Shown here: piece by piece, positions 45,001 to 57,324 of the stretch
Position numbering within the stretch: position 1 is the stretch's first letter
How the letters are laid out: each line of letters starts with the position of its first letter
DNA from: Phallusia mammillata
Lineage: Eukaryota; Chordata; Ascidiacea; Phlebobranchia; Ascidiidae
DNA: 64,000 bases
Reading direction: 5' to 3'
Assembly: GCA_003260075.1 (NCBI GenBank)
Contig: QLIY01000567.1
Coordinates: forward strand, 13,148 to 77,147
The notes under the pieces: generated by a model
What the model was told of the DNA's origin: nothing
Databases searched by the model: none
What the model saw: only the letters and a program-made list of their open reading frames with translations
Program-made: the position numbers and the translations under genes

Positions 45001-46776
45001 CGTCAAAAGATATAGCAAACCGCCTTGCAATACCTTCAAGCAACCCGTTTTAATCCTTAATACATTTCGGGAAAAGCGGCACATGGGAAGTACCGCAAAC
45101 GCCGGTTCGTATTCAGGCCTGCAGCGTACGTAGGTTAAGGGGGGGGGGCGGAAAAGCGGCACATGGGAAGTACCGCTGTATTACCGCAAACGCCGGTTCG
45201 TATTCAGGCCTGCAGCGTACGTAGGTTAAAGACTTTAACACCGTCTCAAACTACCGATGTGTCAGATTACATAAGTCAGCTACTTGATCCCCTCTTACCA
45301 TCCAAAATCGGCCGCTTTCGTCGCATTCAGGTATGTATTCAGGCTTGCTGACGATCTTGTTATATTCCTGCAGTTCTTTGCTAATTTGACGGTGCCGATC
45401 AAGACATGGTGTGCGTGAAGAAGCAGCCTGAGTTGGCGCTCCTGAAATCAAAGTCAAGTGGGGTCAGTTATGGTGACTTGGACATACTGTTCAATGCATT
45501 AAAAGCCATTACTCGAAACTGCTGTTCTGCAATTACAGTTGCTTTTATTGGCGCTTGTATTTGAGCGGCTTAATGGACTAATGGGCAATAATGCCGTATG
45601 CGTGCATGTAATGTTCGCACAACGAGCGTACATGCAATTACAACGCTCAAACGCATCTTCAGAAATAACCCAAGCCTTTAACGCGAAAAGTCCCCGCGTG
45701 AAAGCAGAATTGCAACACTGGTGCGTTGAAACAAATCGCTATGCACCGAAATGCGGTCGCAAAGTCGTCTTGATTGAGTGAGAATGATTCCCGGTATTAT
45801 GGGCGCGGATTTGGTGACCTGATTGATACGTGTTTATCGCTAGAACAAATTGAACTTTTTGCCTCGGACGACTTGAATGTTGATCTTTCTGTCAAGGTTA
45901 TGATTCCCTTGCGGCTATGAAGCCGATTTGACGAATTGTTGTAGCTCACAATAGGCCAGGTGATTTCCGCAAAGACATCACCTTGAGTCGCAGTTTTCGA
46001 ATTTTTGTCCACATTTTTTTATCGCACTTTTGGTCTATGTTCATTCTGTTTAATTACGCAATCCTTTTCGCTGACTCACAGGGTTATTCCACCCACGCGT
46101 TTTAGTTTCCGAGGAATGCTTAGTATACCGTTACATGTCAGATTAGCATATACGGCAGGAATTAAACAAGTATCACTCGTTATGGCTATAGACCGCAAAA
46201 AATCGGTAGTTACTGAAGTTAACATGTTCACTGTCAAGAACAACATCGCTAAAGCCACTATAAATAACTCAAACCGATACAGTAAGCCTGAAATATCCTC
46301 TTAAAACGCGGTGGTTCGGTAGCAAGTCTGGTTGACCGCGCCTTGGTGGAGGGCTAGCTCTTCACACGAGACTCGAATTCACTCGGTAATCCGGTTTGAT
46401 TTAAGACTGCCACGTCGGCGTTAAGTCGTAATAATTGCACTTGTCGCACCTTGGCCACCGCTTAAAAATCGGCTCGCGTATTTTCACACACTTTCCCAGA
46501 ATCTTAGTTACACCTTGATTAGCTTATGATCATGCGGCTGCCGTTGTGGTTTTTACCTTGTACCGCGAAAGTTCTGTTTTTCAAAAAACAGTTGTCAAGC
46601 TTACCTGAAATCGGTTGCACCACGGCCAAGAGAAGTAATGCTGCTGGGGGGGGGGGACCGTGGTGGCTTTTACCTTATTCCGCAAAAGTTCTGTTTTAAA
46701 AACGGTTGTCATGCTTACCTGAAATCGGTTGCACCACGGCCAAGAGAAGTAATGCTGCTGCGATGATTTTTTCCAT
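42001..46776 (-). CDS. Secreted protein with two thyroglobulin type-1 domains, a TIL domain and acidic tail
   Basis: Eight exons: 46719-46776, 45299-45441, 44715-44829, 44012-44142, 43623-43752, 43448-43538, 42907-43124, 42001-42656. They give 1542 nt, or 513 residues plus stop, with consistent phases. Signal peptide MEKIIAAALLLLAVVQPIS. Tg1-A (about 30-105) has all six Cys (PCLDRHRQ, YIPECDESGRFW, QQC, GYCFCV). Tg1-B (about 110-190) keeps YYPDCVQNGSF and FFCVDTELGTKI but lacks the third and fourth Cys. A Trp-containing link leads to a ten-Cys trypsin-inhibitor-like (TIL) module (ASSC, ECGCASVC, NCEDCAPVCTCPEGYY, CISGEEC). The last exon is Glu/Thr-rich with a Gln-rich amphipathic helix-like stretch (ESLLMLQIIQSAVRQQQL) and ends PPPAPTS. 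Probably an extracellular inhibitor or matrix protein; the target is unknown. Confidence 0.88.
45139..45148. other. Poly-G assembly join (10 G)
   Basis: CGGAAAAGCGGCACATGGGA to CGTACGTAGGTTAA is present on both sides; the right copy has a 12-bp insertion. Confidence 0.8.
46646..46656. other. Poly-G assembly join at first exon
   Basis: The signal-peptide exon and its donor are partly repeated at 46605-46645. The intact copy with ATG is 46719-46776. Confidence 0.8.
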
Positions 46777-46885
46777 GTTGATTTTTCTTCAGAAAGCAAA
46801 ATTTTTTAAGTGTAAATTATGCGTATGTCGCGTCTGCAAAACGAAAGAGAACGTTAACGATCTCGGTCGTAAATCTAAAGCTACA

Positions 46886-46998
46886 TGAATTTCGCGCAAA
46901 TTTAAAACTTCATTAATTTGCGCAAATTCAAACTACATCAGTTTTGCGCAAATTTAAAGACACATTAATGTTGCGCAAATTCAAAACTACATGATTAA
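46886..46998. promoter_or_regulatory. Four tandem GCGCAAAT palindromes 5' of the Tg1-TIL gene
   Basis: GCGC cores at 46894, 46920, 46946 and 46973, spaced 26-27 bp, in (T)TTGCGCAAATT context. TTGCGCAA is the palindromic C/EBP-type consensus. The array starts about 115 bp upstream of the ATG at 46776. Whether it binds a factor is inference; it may simply be a minisatellite. Confidence 0.45.
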
Positions 46999-47108
46999 CA
47001 CAACATCTGCACTTAATAATCCCAACCGAAACTCCAGAACTTTCTTTGCCCCTATGGGCTTGTTGGCGTCTCAATCTGACTTCTGAAGTCACGAAGCTCG
47101 CAGTGGCG

Positions 47109-47136
47109 CTTATATACCCTATCGTGCGACCACGTG
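47109..47136 (-). promoter_or_regulatory. Candidate TATA box and CACGTG E-box for the Tg1-TIL gene
   Basis: Minus-strand TATATAAG at 47109-47116 with CACGTG just upstream (47131-47136), about 335 bp before the ATG. It would imply a long 5'UTR or a 5'UTR intron. Confidence 0.4.
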
Positions 47137-47476
47137 ACAAAGTCAAACGGGTCCCTGCAGTCGAATCTTTTTTCCTCTTGAAAATCGTCCTGATGCCCCA
47201 GGGCCTAGGTTCCGCTGCCGAGCTACGAGACGAATGTTGTGATCGTCGAAGACCTCGAAACCGGATAACCTTTGCAAGTTTGCTGGTCCTGCAGAGCTCG
47301 CGCACCTCCGTTAACGGATGGAATTCACCTTTTTCACTGCAAGAATCTTAACCCAACTCTTGGTGTGCTTATTTTAAAATGGTCACCGTTTTTTATGTTT
47401 TTTGTTTTCGAGGTTTAAGTTCATGAGAACAAAAAGATTCAGTATTTGATTAAATAGAAGATTGTGGACTATTGTT

Positions 47477-47716
47477 TTCATGAACTTACACCTATGGAAA
47501 AAATGTTTATGATATTCATCATGTACCTAGCAACGAGCTGGGTGATAGTATATTTTGGGGGTTTGGTCAGTTCTTGTTGGTATTCTATGCAACATTTCTA
47601 TAATCATTGCACACATTTTACTTGGCAGTCTAAAGCGGTAATTTTGTGTCAATTTGTTTTTTTGCATTCAGATTTTGCCCACTCGTTCCAACTTTCATTC
47701 CACATTGTAAAGATCT
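47477..47716. repeat. Left copy of an inverted allelic duplicate
   Basis: Reverse complement of 48044-48293 with scattered differences. No coding function is recognised. Confidence 0.7.
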
Positions 47717-48031
47717 GTTATTAGCCTACATGTCGACCCATCCGGCTTTGCTAGCGTGTCTCATAAAATTGTAGTTGATTAAATGACTGTCAAACCAAAT
47801 CGTTTCTGATGTGATCGTCATCAAACGTTAAGGGCAACCGCAAATATTTCACAGAAGTTGTTTTGAATATGTCACTCGTTTTCTGTAGCACGTGCACAGT
47901 ATGACACAGCAAATGAATCAAACAGAAGCGGTCTGGTTTGCACGTAACGCAAGGTCTTTGCCTTTGTCATAATGACCTGTTAACTTAATGAATTTTCCCC
48001 TGTATATAAACATAGATTATTTATTACAGAA

Positions 48032-48303
48032 GGGGGGGGGGGGAGATCCTTACAATGTGGAATGAAAGTTGGACTAAATTGTTGGACGATTGGGCAAAAT
48101 CTGAATGCAAAAAACAAATTGACACAAAATTACCGGTTTAGACTGTCAAGTAAAATGTGTGCAATGATCATAGAAATGTTGCATAGAATACCAACAAGAA
48201 CTGACCAAACCCCCAAAATATACTATCGTCCAACTCTGCTAGGTGCATGATGAATATCATAAACATTTTTTCCATAGGTGTAAGTTCATGAAAGGGGGGG
48301 GGG
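48032..48303. other. Reverse-placed contig between two poly-G joins
   Basis: The block 48044-48293 is bounded exactly by 12-G (48032-48043) and 10-G (48294-48303) runs and is the reverse complement of 47477-47716. A small haplotype contig inserted backwards by scaffolding explains this best. Confidence 0.75.
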
Positions 48304-49094
48304 TTTTTGAAATAGTGACCACAAAGTTTGATGTCGGACCATCATGTTTTTCCCATGCTGTTTGGTAGAACAAATTAGCACTGATTGGTTTAAAAAACTG
48401 GTTGTTTTCAATTTTTGGAACGGTCTTTAGCATGTGGTGAAGACAATACATTGCACTTTAAAGTACATGTGACCAGACGCTTATGCTTGCGTGGTAAAGA
48501 AGCAATACAATGCAATGTAAAACTACATATTTTCTTGCCAAGGTAATTGCATTTATTGAACACAAAACTGTTGTCAATGCCAAGTGTAGCATTAAATAAA
48601 TGCAAAAACATTACCATGAAAGTACATGTAAATTAAAAAGGCCATGAACAAACCTATCAAAAGCATCTATATTGAAACAAAAACGTTCTCATTTGAAGGT
48701 GCGTCATTTAACCAATACAAAATCTTTACAGATAAAGTACATGTAAATCACAAGGGTTTCGAAAAAACTTCAAATATCCACTAATTACGACACGTTTCAT
48801 CATGCTGGCGACATGGGGATGCCATCCATTTTTGCGGTTCCTGTTGTGACAGAAAAGGTAGTCGTGATGATTACTTTGCCAAGCTACGCGCGTCCTCCGC
48901 ACATTACCATGCTTTGCATGAGCCGGATACGTCACATACATGGATTGCGAACATGCAGCAAAAATCTCAATCCCCAAATTCGCACGCAAATGTCGTAAAG
49001 TGACGCCTATATAGTTGTCGTTAGGGCGTTTAAGGCAACCGTTTTGTTTCTTTAATGCGTCAAATCCGGGTTGAATTTGGAACTGACCTATTTC
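48304..49094. other. Non-coding stretch
   Basis: No exon, RNA gene or element end recognised. AAAGTACATGT recurs at 48461, 48620 and 48736 without a clear unit. Confidence 0.4.
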
Positions 49095-49961
49095 TTAATA
49101 GTTTGTTTTTTCTTTATGTGGCAAGGCATGCACAGTTATTTTTAGAGTTACTGTTTCCAAGCCCTCGTTTCTGGCAGACCCCATATTTCTCTCCGTATTA
49201 ACTTTTTCCACGTGGGGGGGGGGGCTTGTTTTTTCTTTATGTGACAAGGCATGCACAGTTATTTTTAGAGTTACTGTTTCCAAGCCCTTGTTTCTGGCAG
49301 ACCCCATATTTCTCTCCGTATTAACTTTTTCCACGTGGAATTTCCTTTGGATAGTTTTGCCATAAAAGGAATAAAGCATTGTCAGTGTCATTTTTCCAAT
49401 GGCATGGCTGAGGTTTTTTCAATGCCATGGGTTCTGGATCTGGATATACGGGAATTTTTTAGATGTATTTGACTAGCCCTAATTTATTTGTTATGTGTCG
49501 AGAATAATGATAAGCTTTACCTATAACGTTTGTTTGTGTACGCCGCAGTAGCTGGTATTTTACGGAGATGAGAAGGTCTCATGGGCGACTTTATGTAATT
49601 GAACAAGCCCTACAAAGTCCAGAGAATCGCCTCACATCAAATCCATATCCGGTTAAGCCATAGTAACCTCATTCATTGTTTAGTCTGTAAGGTAATATTA
49701 CACAACACACCTCAAATGCGTTCACAGAATGGTCCATATTTGTAATGAGCTTGACACTGTAAAGTTTGTGTTTGTTGTTTAAACGTTTGGCTATTCGCTT
49801 TAAGGGCGGAAAGTCAAGAGTGATAGTCGTGGGTTGGCGCTCCCATCGAGATAGACTGTCTTCACCTTGCTTTGGACTATTCTCTTTATTCGTACTTATC
49901 ACAAATTCCGTTTCGTCACGCCTGCATTTTGAGGCTGCATGCAGCGATATCACCTAAATCG
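49095..49961 (-). CDS. Possible integrin-beta-like exons, degenerate or pseudogene
   Basis: A minus-strand open segment 49713-49961, with acceptor CGATTTAG|G and donor GAG|GTGTGT, encodes CRRDETEFVIST, TTITLDFPPLKRIAKRL and KLITNMDH. This layout recalls the integrin beta-I domain (LLVFST..., DYPSL..L...L, FAVT). The next segment downstream, 49100-49370, reads GLETVTLKITVHALPHKEKT, recalling the hybrid domain (GDTVSFSI...CP.EKE), but then meets a stop, and a poly-G join (49214) duplicates it. Conserved Cys and the MIDAS region are missing, so the call is weak. It may be a broken copy or chance. Confidence 0.25.
49214..49224. other. Poly-G assembly join (11 G)
   Basis: CTTGTTTTTTCTTTATGTG through TTTCCACGTGG is duplicated around the run (49103-49213 and 49225-49338). 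Confidence 0.8.
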
Positions 49962-50593
49962 CTTGTCTACTTTTAGAATGCAACTTGGCAAGGCTAAACC
50001 AGAAAGAAAGGTCATCAAGAATTTGCCTTCCAGCAGTTACAAAATATCACTAATGACAGAGCGCCGCTTTAAGCAAAAGTTTTAGCCACCTTTAAAAATG
50101 AAGTTATTTCTGGAACCTTCTTAAAGTCACGTTTTCTTATTGCTATAGGCACTACTCCAAGTTTTACAGTAAACCATTTTTAGTCAACCTCTAGCATTTT
50201 TTGAGTTTTTGTGTTTTATTAGTCATTTGATGGATTACAAGTATTCGGGTTTGCAATTATCGAAGACAATTTTAATCAGTTTTTGGTGATTTTGCACCTG
50301 GAACGGTGGAATTTACTCTTGAAGACGTCGCTAGGACGTTTCCTGTGTCTGAATTGAAGGCCACATGAAAGTCACCACATGTGATTTGAATTAGTGACAC
50401 TTAAACAGTATGTTTGACTTTTCCACACACTTTATAATCCTTATACCTTGTAATTTTGCCTTTTACATTTTAACACACATTAGCACAATATCATGTAGCC
50501 TACATGTTTAGAAATGTGTGTGGAAATTATAAAAAAAGACGGTATGTTCGCATGCAAAATAAAAACTTAAAATGTAATAGACATTCCCTAAAC

Positions 50594-50863
50594 CGGTGGT
50601 TCCCAACCGGTAAGGAATTTTGAAACTTGAGGGAAGTAATTTACTTTGATTTGTACTCGTAGTTTGTAAATAGACACCCTAAATCTGAGAATATAACCGG
50701 TTAATGTAAAAGCATAGAGCCAATAAATGATAACCGGTTAAGTTGACAAAAAACCCAATTTTAAATGATCTATTTATGGTTTAGCATCTACTATATAGTA
50801 TATGAAGGAGTGAAAAATGTTTTAAATTGTAAAGGGAGAAATTTCTTTGAAAAAGATTGGAAA
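50594..50863. mobile_element. hAT MITE, old copy
   Basis: Starts CGGTGGTTCCCAACC and ends in eroded GATTGGAAA; flanked by CCCTAAAC on both sides (50586-50593, 50864-50871). The interior matches the 8784 element (GGTTTAGCATCTACTAT). Confidence 0.65.
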
Positions 50864-50871
50864 CCCTAAAC

Positions 50872-53800
50872 CTTCATTCTCAACTAAAGAATCCAGCTGT
50901 TCTACGTGCTAAATTTTATCCACGCCCTTTTTAGTCTTAATTACATCGGATATTTATAAATGTATATTCTACACATATACACAACGATTAACAGGTTATA
51001 CCTGTTGGTCTCCATTTTTACGTAATTGTTTAAATTACATCGCAAGGTGTGGACTTTGACTACACACAATATAGGCATTCGGACCGGCACACGGACCTTC
51101 GGGTGCGGTCTTTCAAGTTTGCCTTGCACACAACTGTGGCGTAGACGCCGAAATTTTGCCTAGCGTTTCATAAACAAATCATGTGAAAATTCCTAATATC
51201 GCGCACCTCGCTGCACAAAACAATCAAAAAATCAGATAAGAAACATGCTTTCATGATTAAATCATGCCTATGTCTGCACCACCACAATGCAAGTACGTGT
51301 CAACGTACAAAGGGGATATTTTGGACAGTTAGAAAAAACACGATTTCTACAAGCATCAGCTTTCGAACCGTGTTTGCGGCAACAAACTATGAAAATCGGC
51401 ACTAAACTGTTAGCGATGAAATCTGCAGCTGACTTTTAGTGTCGCATGTCTCAAATCCCTGATATGGATCTGGAAGTTTGCCGCACGACACGAATTACTG
51501 TTCATCGATTTTTTCCAGATAACTATCTTGTAGTGGCTAGAGAAAATTTCTAGCTGCGTGGAAGTTGTTTTTGCGCTTACAATGGTGTTGTTTGCCGCGG
51601 CGTGCGTTTGCAAACCCAACTCCTGCAAACTGTTTTGTTTGTGATTTGCATACAGTGCTGAACCCTCACATTTCTTGTGTATTCGAAACAAAATCTCAGC
51701 GCAACAGTTCGTAAAATCCAGAGATCCGTATGTATAGGTGTCCCTTCACTGAAAATAAAATATTTGTTTATTGGACAACTCCTTGTTGAATTAACTAATC
51801 TTGCTGTTCCTGCAGTTTTATTGCGACCTACCTGATCATTTGACGTCCTTTTTTCATTGCTGTATTATGGCACATTTGTTGTCTTAAATTTCAAGTGTCA
51901 GTGTACTGTAGGCCTTGAAAAGCAAAACTTAGATTCAATTCTGTTGTAACATATGCTTAGCCGAAACGTTGTTGCAAATAATTTACTCGTACAAAAAAGC
52001 GTTTTAACTGCCTGTGTTAAATTTGTTAGAAGCGAAACTTTGATAAAATGTTGTTGCGCAATTGTTGTAAAAAAAACTATATTTTCAAGTGTAGGTAAAT
52101 AAAATTGGCAACCAAGATCATTTCGCGAACATGTTTCTCTTGTATACCTTAAAACCCGTTACCTTACAACTTGTTACAAACGCATAACTTCCATGTGTGA
52201 AACTACACCAACTTGTGCTATGATGTCATACGATGAAAACAGTTGAAATTTCCGAGTATGGAAATCATGCTTTGCAGATGTGGTTTGCACTCATACCGGC
52301 ATAGCAACGTCACGTACGACTTTAACATGTTGCCTCGAGACGGTCCGTGCGAGCGGCGCAATTTTAATTCGACGAAAATCGTGAACGTCCGACAGCTGTG
52401 ACGTAGCGAACTATTCCGGTGGTTTTGCGCGAAATTCCGACCTCGTCACATTGTTTAAACACAACACACGGCTTTCCCGTAGTCAACAATTCTTGGTTTC
52501 GGACTAATATGGTTTACCACAAATATGTTTTGCTGCTGAAGAAAGTTTAGGGAGTTACCGTTTGTTTTGTACATTACTGTCTGCATAAAAAGCAGACATC
52601 AAGTTCTGTGTTACCAAAATTAAAATGAAAATATCCTAAAGGTAAATTTTTATGTTACCTTAAAGTTTCACGATTGGAATAATCTTTTTATGGGCCTATA
52701 ATTAAGATTTTAGTTTCATGTACAAAGATTTTTTTGACAACCGAATGTTGTGTGGTAGGATTTTTGCGTAGTTCCGACTTCAACTGTCAAGGATTGTGGC
52801 AGATACACCTGTTTCTGTTTAAGCTTTTGTAGGCAACAGATATGTTTTTCCTTGTAGCGTGGCCTTTAATTACAGATTCCTCCTATCGTGGTGAGACTTC
52901 CTGCAAAACCGCTCGTTCAAAAGCAGAAGTATAGGTTCCCAGAATGAATTCGATAACGGTTTACGAACGACGACAGATTGCAGGTGTCGCAAATTTTATG
53001 TGCAAAGTATTCGCGACACTCCAAATAAAGGGCACAGTCTGTATTATTAAAGGCCGCTGTCCTTTTAAGTTTGTCATTTGCACCCGCGATGTAGTGTGCA
53101 TGTTTACGCCCGTACCTTGTGTAATAAACACCTTCTCGCCCACCCTTCCATCTGTTTCAGCGACACCACCACCGTGGGTTGCTAATCTCATGATCGTGAG
53201 TTACAGGGCCAAAGCGGTCGCTTCGGTACCAAGTGCACGGGCGATAGGTTGCACGATGTTGGGTTGTACTTAGACGAGCCAGGCGGTACCTTTCTGCATT
53301 GCCCATGGGTTAGCACGGGTTGTGCAAGGTACGCATGTAAAGCACGTTGGACCAGCACGACAGACTTCGTATGACGGTCATTGTTTGATTAATAGGTTTC
53401 GTCGTGAGCTAACAAATGTTATTTCACGGTTGTTCGTTTCCAAGGAAGAAGATGTATGTAAATTTTGCCGTTTGGACATTGAACGTTTTGATACCGTGTG
53501 TGCATTGTTCCGAGTTGTTTTAGGGAATGAAAAAAATGATCACATAGCCATTAAATCGGCTCTACGAATGAATGTTGTCTTTATCTAAATACCGAAACAT
53601 TACATCTTCCATTGTCTTCAATATGCGACGTTGCTGTATTTGAAAGCATTGAAAAAAATGGAAAACCGGATGTAAAGTTACTGTTCAATAACTTACAATA
53701 GGGTCGTTATAAAACGCATAGAAAATCAAACAAAAACATCAATTTGGCATTTACACGGAATCTAGAAATTAAAAAAGAAACGTTCTTTACTGAAGCTTAC

Positions 53801-56800
53801 CAAATGATGGAATTATCGTATCAGCAGAAGAGAGATAATCCCTCAAACGTTTGTTTTTCTTTGCTAAACAGCATAGTCAAAGGGAAATGGTTTGATTTAT
53901 TTTGTTCTTGGCCATTTATTTCCACGTATCGTTGTGTATCGTAAATATCTTGCGTTGTTACTGACACGACCAAATACCGTGTCAATGATCCCAGACATTT
54001 TTTTCTACAATTTTCGAGGATCAACGGTTTGAAGAAAAATGTAAGAGCAACAAACGGTTCCAAGAAACCAAACATGTGTTGGTTGCAACCTGTGATTTTA
54101 GATGAAAATATGTTTAAGCGATCGTTAACTTTCGTCTCACATCAGATAGATCAATATAAAGATGTGCAACAGCGACAACAAATGGAAACGATCACTCAAT
54201 CTTTTGTTTTGACATTAAACAATTGATATACACCAACAGCAGATGTGTAAAACATCAAAAGTGGACTTTTATCAGTTCATGTCAGTATTTCGTTTGGTTT
54301 TCAATGAGTAACCGTCGATAGTATCATTTTCTTCGTTGCACCACAAGTAAACTTGAAAATACTGCTAAGAAAGTGGGAATTTTCCACGTGCCGTTCAACA
54401 TGGAACCGTTGCTTATTGCAAACAGATGGTCCACGTCTGTTGATGCTGAACTTCTGACAAACATTTCGGTAATCTTGTGGGGATAAATGTTTGTTCGCCT
54501 TGACCACCACTTTACGCCTGTCTTCTTTATTCGGTAAAATTTGTCGTCTAACTGATTTAAAATTGTACAAAACACTCATTATAGTTTAGGAATTTGTAAT
54601 TTGTCAATGTTTCTTTACTAAATATGCAACCTGGTGGACGAAACGTTTGTTCAATATTTAAATTCTTCATGGAATCATACAACTAAATGCTACATCAAAA
54701 ATATGCTCTTGGTATTTAATGTTATTTAATTCATACAATCAATACATACAATAGCTTGCTTGTTACATACGTTTGTCTGAGAACAATAAAACGTTATGTT
54801 AGAAAGCGCATTTCTCCATTGAAGTCTGTCTTAGAGGCTTCCAAGATCTCGATAGTAAAGATGGACGTAATCTTGCAATCGGCAAAACGACCCAGCATTG
54901 ACCACGATACCTCATTTGGAAATCTTTGCCTCAGAGGTTTCTCTAATCGTAGTAGCTGATATTGGCATGATGTTTTGGCAGTAGAACGTCAATTAATACA
55001 GCTGAAATTTAAAAAAATTCTCGTAAAAAGCAATTCATTTATCATGCACAAAAATTCAAATCTTAAAACGTAGGATCTGGAATTTTCAAAATTTCAAACG
55101 TAGGAGCTAAAAATAATTTGCCTACGTGAATCGGTGTATTGATGTAAACCTATCTGTTTGTTTCTATCGCAATGCTTCAAAATACCCCGCTTATGAGGTA
55201 GCTTACACTTAGGATTATTACGCGTTTGCTTTACCTTTAAATGTGTTGTGTAATCAAGGCATCATCGATTCATTCGGCTGAGGACGGATTGTTGCGTTTA
55301 AGTCTGCGGCAAGTTGCCATCAAAAACACCTAAAGTCTCCCAGAGCCTAATTTCTCCAAAAACCCGCGAATCTTTAAGCTGTTTCCTTTTACAACAACTC
55401 CATAGGCCGATTAAGCTTGTCCTAGCTAGTATGTGTATTGCATAAAGCTGCTTTGTTGCGTAAACTCCTGATGTCATGTCTTTGATGGAGTCAAATGAGT
55501 TGCGGCACCTTGTTATAAAAATATCGGCACCGTCATTGTGTGGTTATAACGGAACAGCGTTAACCCTCTTTATAGTAACAGCCCCCGCCGCATAGATTGT
55601 TGTTTGCATCTTACACAATAGACCGTTTGTCACGTTAGCTGTTTTCTACGTGATTTGGCGAACAAATTACTCTTGCTATGGAGACACAAAAACACACCAT
55701 TTGCGGTGTATATATCCGTTTGGCCAAAAGTCACCTCCTAAGCTTCCTTCACGATCTTGGAAGCCTCATGTTGGCAGACGCTTGGTCTGGATTGCCAAAA
55801 CTTCGCTTCGGTTAAAAATCCAGGATTAAAATGAAGCAACGGCGGCTGGTGTCAACAATAGGTGAATCACGTTGTTGGTTTAAATGCCAGCTCCGACAGA
55901 AGATTTATGGTCTGCCGATTGCGACGATGCCAAAGCCGATTTGTGAATTGGTCGCTTGGAATTGACACGACACGCGACGCGTTTCCTGGAACGTGACAGC
56001 GATATCCGAGTTCAGGTTTAAACCGATTTTTTTTGTCTAGCAAAGGTATGCATTTGTTGTGTAGCTAAAAAGCCCCTTGCAAATTTGTATAGTAATACTT
56101 GTTGTGTATATGACAAGTTTGCGTAAGTATGTTTAGGATAAAGTTGTATTAAAAAAATTTTTCCAACTCTAAATGTTGGCAAATAATAACGTGCAACGTA
56201 AATGTTAAAGAAAACGGAGTTGCTACATTACGTTGATCAATGCACAAAAAACACCACTGGTGCCGAAAACAACAGCGTTGTTTTTGTCGGTAGGTTGATA
56301 CGTAAACCGGACATACAAGCTGTTTTTATGTTCGTCAACTTTGGGCGGGCGTTCAAAACCACCCGCCTTGTTTTCAAGAGGTCCGGCTTAACAAATTACA
56401 ACCCTTAAACACGACGTCAAAACCACTAGTCCCAGTGGGCGGGAATCCATCCTAACACGCAATCACTAACCAGTGGTAAGCACGCAAACATCGCAGCTAT
56501 TTCTGGCACCACTTCAAAGCTTAGTCCCACCCAGTTTTAACCTACACGCCTTACGTTACAGCCAAGGTTTTAGTGTTCATCGGTGTCAAGCAAGCCGAGC
56601 ACAACCTGGTACTGCTAACACCTCCAAACGCGCCGGCTTCAATTAGTTCTGTTATAATAACCGGTGCGACTGGATATAGCCGCAAACATATTCCAGGTCC
56701 CGCCCATTGTCGTCTAATTATCCGTATTTACCCGACCACAATGTCGATAGTTGAACGGTGCTGACTGGTGTAACGCCTCGCATGGAGCAATTAGGCGACT

Positions 56801-57324
56801 GACCCGGTATCACGGAAGTTGCCATGTTCACTGCAGGGTCTGACTTATGCCCTAATATACGAAAAACGAACCTTATTTTTCACACCTTGATTCGCGGCCT
56901 CAAAAATGCCTAGAATAACTTAAAATCACTTTCCACGTGCGCGGAGCTATTTCGTGAGGGCACGGCTTGAAGAATTCTGATTCCCCTTCATTTCGTGCCA
57001 GCCGAACCCAATACCACAGGTATATAATAAAACTTTCAATGTACCCTGATAACCAATACACGCCCAGAGTACACGTTTCCAAATTTACTACACTTTATCT
57101 GATATTTGGAATATTTTTTCCCGATAGTTCAAAAAACACGTTTTTCAGGCACGGCTGTTGGAGGCAATTGATTTGGAATTTCCAATGTTGTTGTCTACAT
57201 CTGGCTGGGTTTACAGTTTCCAGGTAGACGTGGCAGTCTCGAATATTTTTAAAATGTCATGCTAAGGTATTTTATGATTTGTTTAAAGATTGCACCTCAC
57301 CTATTTTAACGTGTTTGAAATATC
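50872..57324. other. Unannotated region, no recognisable gene
   Basis: Contains several open frames of 60-110 codons on both strands (for example 52944-53273 plus, 53322-53588 plus, 54301-54579 minus in two frames). None shows a known domain, and paired splice sites are not convincing. No RNA gene was recognised. Confidence 0.4.

Noticed and set aside
54301..54579. Overlapping minus-strand open frames in two frames
   Set aside because: No domain, no paired splice sites, and both frames open over the same bases suggests chance.
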